A DNA stretch of 64,000 nucleotides. It comes from Perkinsus chesapeaki. Its lineage: Eukaryota > Perkinsozoa > Perkinsida > Perkinsidae. This document shows, piece after piece, positions 1 to 10,199 of the stretch (the first letter of the stretch is position 1; every line of letters starts with the position of its first letter). The stretch is taken from NCBI GenBank assembly GCA_013115145.1, contig JAAPAO010000053.1, positions 1-64,000 on the forward strand, written 5' to 3'. The position numbers and the translations under genes are program-made. The notes below the pieces were generated by a model. The model saw only the letters and a list, made by a program, of their open reading frames with translations, was not told the origin of the DNA and did no database searches.

Positions 1-520
1 AGAGATATCTTACGAGCGTTACTTGGCGAGCGAGACAATGGATGCGCTCGACGGAGCGTAGTGAATCGCCATGTTTGAGCTCGCGTGCAAAGAGTCGGTG
101 ACCGTCAGTGACGTGGTTGATTGTCTCCTGTTGTTGAATTAACAACCCAAGGTTCGCTGCCGAGGAGGTTAGGCACGATCAAACCGGCCTCCCGCCTGCT
201 CGGACAGCTATAGACAGCGAGAGATGTCTACTGAACAGCCCGACTGATTCCTCAGTCGATGAAGTGTCCATATTCGAATCTTTTCACCAGTTTACATTCA
301 TTGCCGAACTGTAAGGTGTGGGGGGGGGGTTCTACGATTGATGATCAACCAGGAAGAATAGAGTGTTTCTGGGCCATACGACGAATTGGGAGCGAATCTT
401 ACATAGTGCGAGCTTTTGACATAAGATTCAGAATAGGTTGATTGACGGACTGTCGGTATCGCCTACAGTTTCTTATTTCTTCAAAGCCATTTCTTCTCCA
501 ACAGAATCAAGCGTGAGGAA
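1..520. other. No gene recognised
   Basis: No reading frame here shows family motifs or convincing splice-linked coding sequence. It may hold the 5' part or promoter of the transporter that follows. A run of nine or ten G lies near 320. Nothing else stands out. Confidence 0.4.
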
Positions 521-526
521 GGGTCT

Positions 527-2996
527 CTCTTCGGGTACAATGATATCTTATCTCATCCGCCCAGGACCGCCCTCTTTCACTTCTATCAGGCCACGCTGAT
601 GTTAGTGCTAGTCTAGTCAGCGCCCTAGGTCTTCATCACGACATGAGGCACCGACCGTCCGATTGCTTCGAAGCTGAGGTACTCCCCAGCATATCTATGG
701 TCCGTTAAGGTGTGTGTTAGGAGTCGTCCCTCTCCGGAAGGCTCAGGGCGTGGGTTGGCAGTAGAAGTGAGACCTACTCTATTAGTGTTTGTATGATATG
801 CCTCGGTCTTATGTAGTAGAATTTCTTGTAGCATACTGTTTAACATCATCAAGGTACTCGGTACACAATTTAGTGGCACCTAATATGACATCTATGGCCA
901 AGATGTTCCACTTCAACGCAGTGGAGCGAGACGAGTAAGCGCCCACTCAACCTCCAGATACCGCGGCCTGGTTTGGTATGCGTTTTCTAGGTACCTCGGT
1001 GGTGAGCTCACCTTGGTCTTCTACGCCCCAGGGATGTTCGTGGCACTCTTGGTCGGCCTTCTCTCGGCAGTAGTCTCCCGGAAAACACTTCTCACAGCGG
1101 TGGTTGCTCTCACAGCACTCGCGACCATGCTAACTTTTTTCGCTGGTAAGGCTCTCTCCATCTAGAGAGATAGTCATGCAATCGATAGGTACCTTTCGAT
1201 CGTTGTTGTGGGCCCGAGCCGTCGCCGGTCTCGGAATAGGTGGGGCACTGCCTGTAGCGTACTCGATGGTTGGGGATTGGTACGCCCTAGGGTCCTTGTG
1301 GGCGGCGGCCAGGACTATTTGGTTTTGGTAGGTTCGCTCCGGACCAGCGAGCAGTGGCCTCGGCCATGGTGACTGCGGCTTGCGGCGTGGGGGTGTTTCT
1401 AGGCCAGGTCGCCGCGGCTTACATCGGCAAGGTAGTCAGAAGGCTCGCGGAATGGCCAAATTTCTACCGCAGACGATCGACTGGCGATGGGCATTCCTTC
1501 TCATCCCGATACCAGCACTAGCAGCCGCTGCCCTCTGCCAGGTGAGTCCCGGAAGAATTGTTATTAGCATGAATTTGAGCAATGTAGATCACTCTAATAG
1601 AGCCTGTTAGAGGTGCTATGGATGGGACTGGTCCCACTTCCACCGATGATGAGACCACTGTGAGATTCCGTCCTTCCTCCCTCGTGGACTATACCTTTCA
1701 GACCCTTATCAGCCGAGGCCCCGAGCCATCCGAATCAGCAGCCTTGTCGACAGCGGACACAGAGGGACCGCTTTCGTATAGGGGGGAGGAGCCCACCAGA
1801 ACGACTTGGTTGTCTGATAACGTCGAGCAGCTGAAGCAGGCTTCTTATTCTCGTACGCATCGGTAGTATTCAGTGCTGTAGTCCTCTGTCAGGCACTAAC
1901 CTATTGGTTCTGCTGCAAGCTTTTCCTGGAGGCATACCGTGGGGAATAATCATCGTGTACTTGCACGATTTTCTCGTCCAAGTAGGACACTGCCATTCCT
2001 CGACACAACGCCTGTCTCCCCTGCCAGGACATGGGATTTTCGATCGAACTGGCCCTTTTCGCCTCGGCCACGATGGGACTGGCAGGCTTCTGCGGCGTGC
2101 TTATCGGCGGTTTCATCGGGGAGAAGCTCTATCGGGCCGACCCTCGGTAACTATAAGCTTTCCAAGAATCTTTGTCGACCCTCCGTCTCAGCTACTGCGC
2201 CCTCTTCTGTGCGGTTATGTCGTTGCTGCGAGTGATACCCTTCTTCGCCGTGTTCGGATGGACCTCCCTATATAAAGCAGGGCCCAGCGAGGTGGACCAG
2301 TTGGCAGCTGCAGCTGTTGGCAAGGCCATGGATGCAGTAGTGTAGCCCGCCTCCAGCGTTGCCCAAGGCTTGCTGCAGGTTGGAGGCTCCCAAGGCAACA
2401 TGGGCTCAACAGAGATGCTGCACATGTCCTTTTTCGGGACCCTCTTCATCGGTGGTGTCATAGCAACTACTCCGGCAGCCAACCTTGGCGCCATTCTCCT
2501 CAATGTGAATCCGCCTCAACATCGAGGTGACCCGACCGTGCTGGCTTGGGCGGGACTGCCGTTTCTGCTAGGCACGGTTTTTGCCGTCTACAGCGTCCTC
2601 GACGACCTTTCCAAGGGCGTGGGCACCCTCCTAGTCTCGCTCCTAGTAAGTTCGCCGACTGACCCTCCGGTCTGTGTAGATGTTTCTGTACAGATTCCCT
2701 ACACTGGTGGCAGAGCCGTAGCCTATCAGTTCACCTTGATGGTGTGGCTCATTTGCGGCCTTCTCCTTATCCCCGTCATTTCCAGTCTCCACGAGGATGA
2801 GCTGTATATGCAGCGAACGCTCCGTGAACAGCAGCACAGGAAAAGGGTACTCCCACCCCGCACATGGCACCTCATCGGTGGTCAGGTCAACGACATGCGT
2901 TCTGAGGCCAACTCACGGATACTCTCCTCGACGGCCAAGGCAGCAGCCTCGCTGGTGCTTCATCGCCGACCTGCAGTGATGAGTAATGTTACATAA
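527..2996 (+). CDS. MFS transporter, Spinster-like (multi-exon)
   Basis: Predicted multi-pass major facilitator superfamily membrane transporter, closest in style to Spinster-type lipid/sugar carriers; the substrate cannot be read. Joining exons across short introns gives alternating hydrophobic helices: GLGIGGALPVAYSMVGDW, then FAPDQRAVASAMV, then IDWRWAFLLIPIP, and later FFGTLFIGGVIATTP and a last helix before a charged tail (MQRTLREQQ). Introns that restore the frame include 1280-1331 (52 nt), 1432-1472 (41 nt) and one near 2645-2692 (48 nt). The stop TAA is at 2994-2996. The 5' end is uncertain: an exon-like stretch lies near 527-616 and the clear transporter sequence starts near 930. Family known; substrate and start are not. 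Confidence 0.68.
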
Positions 2997-3235
2997 TACC
3001 GTTGCCATGTGTGTAGCCAGTCGTCGACTAGCGTTGTCCTCAGCGGTTTTAAGTGTTGTGTTCGCTTGTGGGGGAAACCATCGACACTGCGCCCGCGCAT
3101 TTCGGCGCTGAAGCCGTCTCCGACACGATTGTGTCACCGCTGTCTCCCTCATGATTCTTCGGTTGACCCTGCTCTCACTGGCGCCGCTGCCGTGCTTCCT
3201 TTCGATTCAGTCGGTGTTAGCTTTTTTATTTAACT

Positions 3236-4936
3236 ATGGGAGCCTGCAATTCATGCTTTGAGACCTCGAGGTCGACCGTTCCTCCGCCAGCGCCTCCGCC
3301 ACAGGTCGAGACTGTCACCGATCAGAGGGCCGAGCAGTGCCCTGAAGTCGTGGTCTACGATGACACCCTCGAGCTTCCCGTTAGCCCAACGACAATGATG
3401 GCATCACAAGGGTACACCTTTACGGTGACGGAAGATACCAGCGGCCAGCCTGGCCAGGAGCAGATCTCAGCGACCGTTGTCGAGTCGAATCGCCCCTCCG
3501 AGGACGCCGTCGAAGAAATCGAAGAGGTTTCTGATGGTGATTCGGTGAAGTCCGGTGATGTTGAAATCACCAGTACCGCGGCTGAGCCCTCTATGGTGGG
3601 GACTCCTGACCAGGCCGACCGTGTCACCCCTATGAGTAACCCGATGCCCGTAGAGCTCCTTCGGACTGCGGCCGCTCTACGTGCAAGCCAGAGCGATGAA
3701 CAGCAGCAACCGCAGACGTCTCAGGCGCCTGTCCATGCTCTCACTCCCGAAGGGGCTTCCTTCGCCATGGCAGCTTGCTCTGGTATATCACTCTCGTCGA
3801 TGAACAGCGGCAAGTCTGAGGACGAATCTCCGGTGGTCCCGACGGTCGCACAGACCATCATGACCATGACTTCGGGCGTACAGCCCGGGGCAACTGGACC
3901 TGCCTACCAGGCCGCCGATGAAGCTGGTTCGATGATGCCCATTGACGCTGGTGAACTTGGCCAACTGCCTCTGGGCCTTGCTGAAGTGTCGGCGCAATTC
4001 GACATAGGGTTTGTCCAACAGGGCCCCGACGTGACTGAAGAGGACGACGCCGTCAGCACTGAAGAGGTTACCGAGGTCGTTGACGAGACCGCTGAGCTCG
4101 AGCCTAGTACTACAGGAACTCAGAGTGACCCTCTTACGGAGAAGCACTTCCCTTATATGTACGACAGGATGCCGAGCCCCCCAACAACAAGGAAGTTCCC
4201 TTACCTTTATGATACACCTCAGTTGGCGGATTCCGTTGAAGATGAAGCGGCGGGACATTGCAATTCGGCAACTAGGAGCAGTTTTGGTCCAGCAATAGAG
4301 CCTTCGGTGCCGTCAAGAAAGTTCCCTTACCTTTATGACCATCCTGAGGGTCCGTGTTCGTCTCCTGATGCTTCCACTTCGGTGACGTCAAGAAAGTTCC
4401 CTTACCTTTATGACCATCCTGTCGTATCGAGTGTTGAAGGCCCTACCAGATCATCATTATCACCAGGAGCCGAGAGGGAGTTCCCCTACCTTTACGCCCC
4501 GCGTGTGGAAGGTACTACAGCTCCAGCGCAAGGACCAGTGCAAGGTGAGGACGCCAACGAGGAACCGACAATAACTCTGTCGACCTGCACTGAAAGCAAC
4601 TTCCCTTACTTATATGATACATGCTCCAATGGAGATGTGAAGGTCCTCTGTCCAGCAGCAACGAGCGAAGGCCCTCAGAAGGAGTTTGGCTCGACGGACT
4701 CTCCGATGGAATCTCGCAGATTCCCGTACTTGTACGACAAGGCCGCCGAGAAGACCTCTGAAGAAGGCTGCGATGTTTCGAATTCCATTCATAATGAACT
4801 TAGTGATAGGAAGTTCCCTTATTTATATGATCACACCAGGAAAGGTGCTGTTGACATCCCCGCTACAAAAACCACCCAGCAGACCGCTGCTCCAGAGCAG
4901 ACCACGAGGGCCGCAAGGTCCGTGGTGCGCGAGTAG
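3236..4936 (+). CDS. FPYLYD-repeat protein with N-terminal dual-acylation signal
   Basis: One uninterrupted 566-residue frame, unusual in this intron-dense region. It starts MGACNSC: Gly2 fits N-myristoylation, and Cys4 and Cys7 fit palmitoylation, so the protein should sit on the cytoplasmic face of a membrane (inference). Residues about 15-300 are acidic and rich in Ser, Thr, Pro and Glu with no recognisable fold. From about residue 303 to the end there are eight copies of a motif with consensus [KR]-[KE]-FPYLYD, spaced about 15-55 residues apart; variants include HFPYMYD and EFPYLYA. I do not recognise the family. The region looks disordered with short linear motifs, suggesting multivalent docking. 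A short paralogue lies 264 bp downstream on the same strand. Confidence 0.85.
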   Translation: MGACNSCFETSRSTVPPPAPPPQVETVTDQRAEQCPEVVVYDDTLELPVSPTTMMASQGYTFTVTEDTSGQPGQEQISATVVESNRPSEDAVEEIEEVSDGDSVKSGDVEITSTAAEPSMVGTPDQADRVTPMSNPMPVELLRTAAALRASQSDEQQQPQTSQAPVHALTPEGASFAMAACSGISLSSMNSGKSEDESPVVPTVAQTIMTMTSGVQPGATGPAYQAADEAGSMMPIDAGELGQLPLGLAEVSAQFDIGFVQQGPDVTEEDDAVSTEEVTEVVDETAELEPSTTGTQSDPLTEKHFPYMYDRMPSPPTTRKFPYLYDTPQLADSVEDEAAGHCNSATRSSFGPAIEPSVPSRKFPYLYDHPEGPCSSPDASTSVTSRKFPYLYDHPVVSSVEGPTRSSLSPGAEREFPYLYAPRVEGTTAPAQGPVQGEDANEEPTITLSTCTESNFPYLYDTCSNGDVKVLCPAATSEGPQKEFGSTDSPMESRRFPYLYDKAAEKTSEEGCDVSNSIHNELSDRKFPYLYDHTRKGAVDIPATKTTQQTAAPEQTTRAARSVVRE

Positions 4937-5199
4937 CCCCCACGCGATCGACTTTTTCTCAGTGATTAGTTTCAAACCAGATTTTTCTGACTCGTGTCGC
5001 TTGGCTACTGTCGAGCAGGAAGGCTCAATTCTTGAATCATTATTAGTACAGTTGTCGCCTGTTTTGTGATGAGTAGTCTCATCAGCTGTCTTTTTTTGCT
5101 ACATAAACTCATATTTTCAATGGCGAGAAGTGTTTGGTTTTCAGCTTGCTTGGACTTATAACGTGAGGCTCCCTGTAGTTACCTCTTCTGGAGCTCTCA

Positions 5200-5469
5200 A
5201 TGGGTTGCACCTCCTCTTCTGCTTCCGATACCGCCGCTCCTCCGGCTCAGCCAGCTGCTGATCAAGCCGGCGGCAGTGATAGCGGTCTCAAGGCTGAGAC
5301 AGACGTCGCCATCGCCAGCAATGTGACCACTGGCAAACCATCCGTCAGCACCGAGGGCTTCCCTTACCTCTATAGCTCCGCACAAGACGAAGACGCGAAG
5401 TCCGGGCAAAAGGTGACCACAAGATCTTTTCCCTATCTCTACCCAGAAGGTTCTGAAGCACAGCAGTGA
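5200..5469 (+). CDS. Short FPYLY-motif protein, N-myristoylation signal
   Basis: Intronless 89-residue frame starting MGCTSSSAS. Gly2, Cys3 and a Ser at position 6 match the N-myristoylation/palmitoylation consensus. The middle is Ala/Pro/Gly rich, and the second half carries two motif copies, GFPYLYSSA and SFPYLYPEG, matching the FPYLYD repeats of the 566-residue protein upstream. The shared lipid-anchor start and shared motif argue that the two are paralogues or partners in one membrane-associated structure. Function unknown. The stop is at 5467-5469. The 263 bp between the two genes hold only T-rich, UTR-like sequence. Confidence 0.78.
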   Translation: MGCTSSSASDTAAPPAQPAADQAGGSDSGLKAETDVAIASNVTTGKPSVSTEGFPYLYSSAQDEDAKSGQKVTTRSFPYLYPEGSEAQQ

Positions 5470-5726
5470 GGTGTCTACGATGCTCACAGGCCCTCTTCTG
5501 CCGCCGTGCACAGAGTTTTCAGCCAAGAGTGCCTGGGCTCTCTCTTATAAGCCCCAGCAGAGTCGTTTTACCGCGAGGCTACAGCGTCTTCCTGGCGCTG
5601 GTATACTAAAACACTTATAGACGAAGTACATCGGTATCCTGTTTTTCGTGTCGAGTTGTCAGTCAGTATTAGAAGACTCGCGAACAGCACCACACTGAGT
5701 TCTGAGTGGTAAAGTTTCATTACTAA

Positions 5727-7818
5727 TGGCATTGAGGAGGCGCGAACTGATTATCTGCCTCTCAAACAACGAAGCTCGCATTCGGCGATGTATCCAAAAG
5801 CACTCGTGTCCGCGTTGCTGTGGAAAGGTGGTCTTCAAAGTCTAGCGATACCAAGTGTTCGATCGTCGAGCCCAGCAGGTGCCTCCCGGAGCAGGAGTGG
5901 ATTGCTTCGTATCTGCTGTAGTGGGAGATAATGATATAATCCCGAACTTGACACCGGGTGTCGAGAGTCTTCTGCGTGAAGTTGTAAGAGACCTACCGTA
6001 TGGTACACTTACCTCGATATGCTGCTTCAGCTTCGCGGGTGCTGCGATTACTACGACAGAGTAAATGTTGACTTAGTATTCAAAGTCATAGAAACCGCCT
6101 CGAAGAAGGTCAGAGAAAAGGTGAAGTGCAGTGCAATTTGGAGTGGTTATCCACCCTCCGTCAGGATTGGAGGTTATGGAAGTCCCTCGTCGGCGGTGCC
6201 TCTGCCAAGTGCGTTTTGCGAGCCACTTTGAGGGAACAGATGCTCCGCTGGTTGCTAAGCAGAGAAGTGGACCAAATAGCTGGAAGCCAGCTACTGGAGG
6301 TTTTGGAGTCGAAATGACGTGACCGTGCAGTAGACGTTTTTGCTCCAGGGTGTGCTGGAGCTAGCAGATCCTCACGACACTGGCGTCATCGAGCGAGATA
6401 ACTTCATTAAAGCGACGGGTCTGTGCGGAGGAACCGACATTCTCTGCTCGGAAAATATCCCCACCATTCTCTCTTGGATTCAAAGACTAAATACCTCCTG
6501 CCACGCCGGAGCGAGGGAATCTTCCACCGTGGCATCCAGCAAGGATGATTGCGAGCTCCGCGAGTTTCCTTATTACGTAACGGATGACAGCCACTCTTCG
6601 ACTGTGACCGTACCGGAAGTCGATGCTCAATCCCAACTCTATCGGAGCACCGTAACCGACATGGGTCCTGCGTATGACGTGAGCGGCTCCACCATCACAG
6701 AGTATCGCTTCATTTGGTTGAACAATTCAACTGGATTCGCTTCCAGGTTGCAGCAGTTTCCCGGGGAAAGTGCGCAATCTGTTGTCGCGGCATTACTGAA
6801 GCCGGTGCACCGACGGCTATGGAGCTCCCTGGTCTATATTACTCTAGGCAGCAATCGAAACTACATGACAAAAACACCAGCAGTTGTACGGATGAATAGT
6901 CCACCCTCATCCCTTCTATGGACGACTTCAGGTTTCTCTGCTCCATCTGGCTGTCGTTCGACGGATTGCGTGGGCCCTGTCTAGGATGACTGCACGAACC
7001 ATGGTAGATAAGCCTAGCCACCCCTTCTATGTGATGCAGGTAAGAGAAGGTCGATTGTTGGAAGATATCGAGGACGAATCAGGCATTCACTATGCGGCAT
7101 CTCACCTCAGAGTTGTAAGCCTTAAAGTCCTCCTCTCGTCAAAACACTGGCGTCAGCGCGAAGGTTTCCGTCAGGCTCGACAGGCTGCTGCACTCGCCTC
7201 AGCTTGTACTTCAATTCGAACTGCTCTGCGCAGATCACTCTACTTCGGGTGGCGTGCTGTGCTCATATTGGTCTCACAGCGGCCCGTAGAAGAGAACACA
7301 ACCACTTTGCTGGTCAACTCCGAGCTATCCCCCCCTACGTATGATTTCCCATCTCGCGTGTGAGGCTCGGCGACTACTAGGTATGACTTGCGCCATTCTC
7401 ATCGAGAACACGTTATTGCATTGCCTGTTTCACCTCTCCCGGTATGCCCGCCAAAGCCTGGAAGCATCCACCATAGTGTGGCCGATATCTCCCGTAGCGA
7501 TCTACTCCCGAGGTAACTTCGATCTTACTACTGCAGGCCATTCTAGCCCGGTTCTGCACGCCCCCGCCGCCGAGTCCTCGAATTTATGGAGCCCGGCAAG
7601 GCAAGATTCCTGGCAGATTTTACCGCAGCGGCTTCCACATCCAGCGGGAAACAGTGGCGTAACTTCTCAGCAACTTGAGTCAAGTAACGCGTGTAACTAC
7701 TACGGCATCAGATTCGTGCTTTTCAGGATACACCGAGAGAATCTCCGAGCCCCGACAGCAAACTCCAATTCAGAAGTTCCGCAAGAAGCAACCTATCTCT
7801 GTCAACCTTTTTGCATGA
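5727..7818 (+). CDS. Spliced gene with EF-hand-like loop and a degenerate FPYLY motif
   Basis: A multi-exon gene assembled by eye; internal joins are tentative. The first exon starts at ATG 5727 (MALRRRELIICLSNNEAR...). A later exon from about 6343 reads ELADPHDTGVIERDNFIKA, which resembles a calcium-binding EF-hand loop, although not every coordinating position is canonical. The same exon contains REFPYYVTDD, similar to the FPYLYD motif of the two upstream genes. The last exon, after an intron near 7649-7721, ends KKQPISVNLFA with stop 7816-7818. Sharing the rare motif with its neighbours suggests a common structure, but this is inference. An alternative is two genes. Confidence 0.45.
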
Positions 7819-8226
7819 GTGTGCAAATTTCATCACCTCTGTTACGCTGTTCTGAGTTTTGGAGTTATTCTCCACGTTTCGCTCCGCCGGGCAAAAAGCC
7901 ATGGGGTTCGTAATACGCCTTCCTTGAACACCCCCGCTTGCAACGCAATGCTCAAAACTTGAGATAGGATCGTGAACGTTTCGACGATTGACGCATCAAT
8001 AACTTCGAACTGTAGTCTTCTGTAAAGTTGCTGTACCACAGTTAAGAGGAGCTAACGGCATACTGATGTGAAAATATATCTCATACGGTAAGACCCTTGA
8101 AAGTAGGCAAAATTTTGTCTTTGATAGTGGCAACTCACGACGTGAGTGATGCCATAGATACTACATCAACATGAAGTTAGTGGTGCTGAAGAAGTGATGC
8201 ACCTATTCTGAGCCTGTAGTATCATA
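7819..8226. other. Intergenic, nothing recognised
   Basis: AT-richer sequence between the 3' end of the EF-hand-like gene and the first duplicated segment. One TCGCTCCGCC word occurs at 7879-7888 (also found upstream of other genes in the window). No conserved frame was seen on either strand. Confidence 0.4.
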
Positions 8227-8673
8227 GAAGCCTCGAAAGCGAAGACCTTAGGTCGAGTAGAGCATAGACACGAGCGATTCACCAAACGCTAATAGTACAT
8301 AGTGGTCAGAGGAGTCATAGCCAAGATAGCGGAAGGTGTTGATGTTGAGTTCAGGACAAGAGCGGATGATCCCCGTGAGGCTGCAGTCTAGAAAGACTGT
8401 GATAAGACCCTCTTTATAGTCATAATCTTGCCAGTCACTATCAATAATACAACCGCGGCAAATCATATCATATCTAAGACGACATGATTGAGGGTCGATA
8501 AACACGAACCCGGTCACAAGTCGATCCTTGGCATAATATGATATAGGCTTACAAACAGCTGATGATGACATCGAGATGTTGATTGGCAATGAGCGTAAAA
8601 TAGGAAGCCGATAGGGAGTCGCTTAGTCGTAAAACAGTCGCTCAGCTATAACCGCTGCTCCCTCCCGGAACAA
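8227..8673. repeat. Segmental duplication, copy 1 of 447 bp
   Basis: Aligns without gaps to 13395-13841 at a constant offset of 5168 bp, with roughly a dozen mismatches by eye (about 97 percent identity). Similarity fades with small insertions beyond both ends. Both copies are in direct orientation and flank the Wee1-like kinase gene. No terminal inverted repeats or target duplication were found, so it looks like a tandem or ectopic segmental duplication and not a transposon. Confidence 0.9.
8248..8571 (-). CDS. Unknown protein, duplicated frame copy 1
   Basis: A frame of 107 residues from the first ATG (8571), reading MSSSAVCKPISYY... to ...LVSMLYST. It stays open for 14 codons upstream of that ATG without another ATG, so an upstream exon could supply the true start. 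The sequence is rich in Tyr, Asp, Cys and Ile/Leu, with four cysteines, and looks like a small beta-rich domain; no family recognised. It lies inside a 447-bp segment repeated at 13395-13841 with about a dozen base differences, and the protein is essentially unchanged between copies. That conservation suggests either real coding sequence or a very recent duplication. Confidence 0.5.
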   Translation of the reverse strand: MSSSAVCKPISYYAKDRLVTGFVFIDPQSCRLRYDMICRGCIIDSDWQDYDYKEGLITVFLDCSLTGIIRSCPELNINTFRYLGYDSSDHYVLLAFGESLVSMLYST

Positions 8674-9833
8674 ACGATGTGACCCTAGGCTAAAGTCGTG
8701 AAAGACAGCATGCAGTGCTGAGATGACTTGCGGAGAGCAGAGATAAATACAGTGCAACCCTCTTGAACCTTTCGATAGGCAAGTAACCAGTAATATTACT
8801 CAGACTAGTAACAATGCCACAGCACGTGTGTTTCCGTGACGCGACACAATAGCTTGCGGGTGAAGCATAAGACAGAGAATGTTGGAGCGCTGCGGCTAGA
8901 GGGTAACACGAATTGTTTGTGACAAACGCCGAACTCATAGATAGTCACCTGCAATGACCTGGAATGATGCCTGGTATTATACTCTCTTTCCCACAGAATT
9001 CTCGTAACAGAAACATGTTATAGATCAACATCGCTTCGGCGTCATTCCGCAACTTCATATCAATTTTCGTCGTGTTTGAGTGTTTGAGTGCAGCGATTGC
9101 TGCGGAGTAAATCAATTCTTCCCGATGGATAGAGTTTAACCTAAATGATTAATGGTAGCTGCCATCATCCCATGCATCTATAAACGCTTTTCGGACTCAG
9201 CGTCTTTGACACCCTCGCTTAGCCATAATGCCTGTTGATACGCGGACATGTATTCACTGATGTGCTCACCAACCACAATTGAGAAAGGAGACCTTCCACG
9301 TGGATCACGGGACTGGAATAGAAGTTCCGGCCGAGCCTCCTACGTGCTGAGTTATGCGCTGTTCAACTTGAGTGGCTGTAAGTTCCGAGACTCCCGCGTC
9401 ACGGCTATGCCGATCGACGCTAAAGCAAGCTGGCCAGCAAAGAGACACAGCAAATTGCCACGAGTGCCGATATACAACGTGGAAGGTGGTCCTTTCCTGA
9501 ATCCGTCCGTGAGAAGGGGACTTGACTGCAAAATGGGCCCGCAATCATTTTTGGACAACCGGAAGATGAAATCACTCCTATGAGGAGCACCTCCTTCACT
9601 GATTTCACCTCGGTGGAGGTATGCAGACATCTCTAGATGGGGCGACAACTATGAATGGCTCTGACCCACTTCTCCACCAACCAAAAAGTGTGAGCTCCAC
9701 ATGTCCTTGCGTGTTAATGCCGATTCGAAAGTGGTCAATTTCTATTCCTCGACCAAGTCGTTCGCACGCTTTGGCTTGAAACACCTAACAATTATTCCAA
9801 GGTTCGCCAGATTTACTGATGCATGTTGTCTCG
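8674..9833. other. No gene recognised
   Basis: Several overlapping frames of 60-110 codons exist on both strands (for example 9248-9583 plus and 9305-9544 minus), but they overlap each other and show no domain motif or splice-consistent continuation. No gene is supported. Confidence 0.35.
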
Positions 9834-9882
9834 TGCTCTGCCACATCCAACTCTCAAGTTGAGAGTTGGATGTGGCAGAGCA
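9834..9882. repeat. Perfect inverted repeat, 24-bp arms, 1-nt spacer
   Basis: Positions 9834-9857 are the exact reverse complement of 9859-9882 with one G between them, so an RNA or single strand from here would form a nearly loopless 24-bp hairpin. A second small palindrome (8-bp arms, 1-nt centre) follows at 9891-9907, and the word GTTGGATGTGG occurs both in the right arm and just before that palindrome. It lies outside recognised coding sequence, downstream of the kinase gene. Confidence 0.92.
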
Positions 9883-10199
9883 GTTGGATGTGGTTGAGAG
9901 TCTCAACCCAAGGTAGGAATGCCCCACTAACCGTTTGTACGAATGTCGGTTATCATGATACACTTGGAACAATCGCTTCAAAAGCCATTCGCGGTAATCG
10001 CCTTTGGCGCGGAGCTCTTGCGGCTTTGTATGGGGTTCCTCCACCTTGCGTGGGTTTCCCTTTACGCTGTTCCGAGTTCGTATTTCTGAGTGAGTGAGAG
10101 TCACGTTTATCAGTTGACTTTTTCAAAACAGCCGACTCAATAACGCAATACTCGATATTAAAGAGACAGAATCATGAATGGAGGAACTTGTGCAAACTG

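Noticed and set aside
3788-4258. 156-codon minus-strand frame
   Set aside because: Antisense shadow of the FPYLYD-repeat gene; no motifs.
9248-9648. Overlapping frames on both strands near 9.4 kb
   Set aside because: Mutually overlapping, without domain, splice or paralogue support.
9742-10104. 120-codon minus-strand frame
   Set aside because: Spans the perfect hairpin, repeats its peptide because of the palindrome, and shows no motif.
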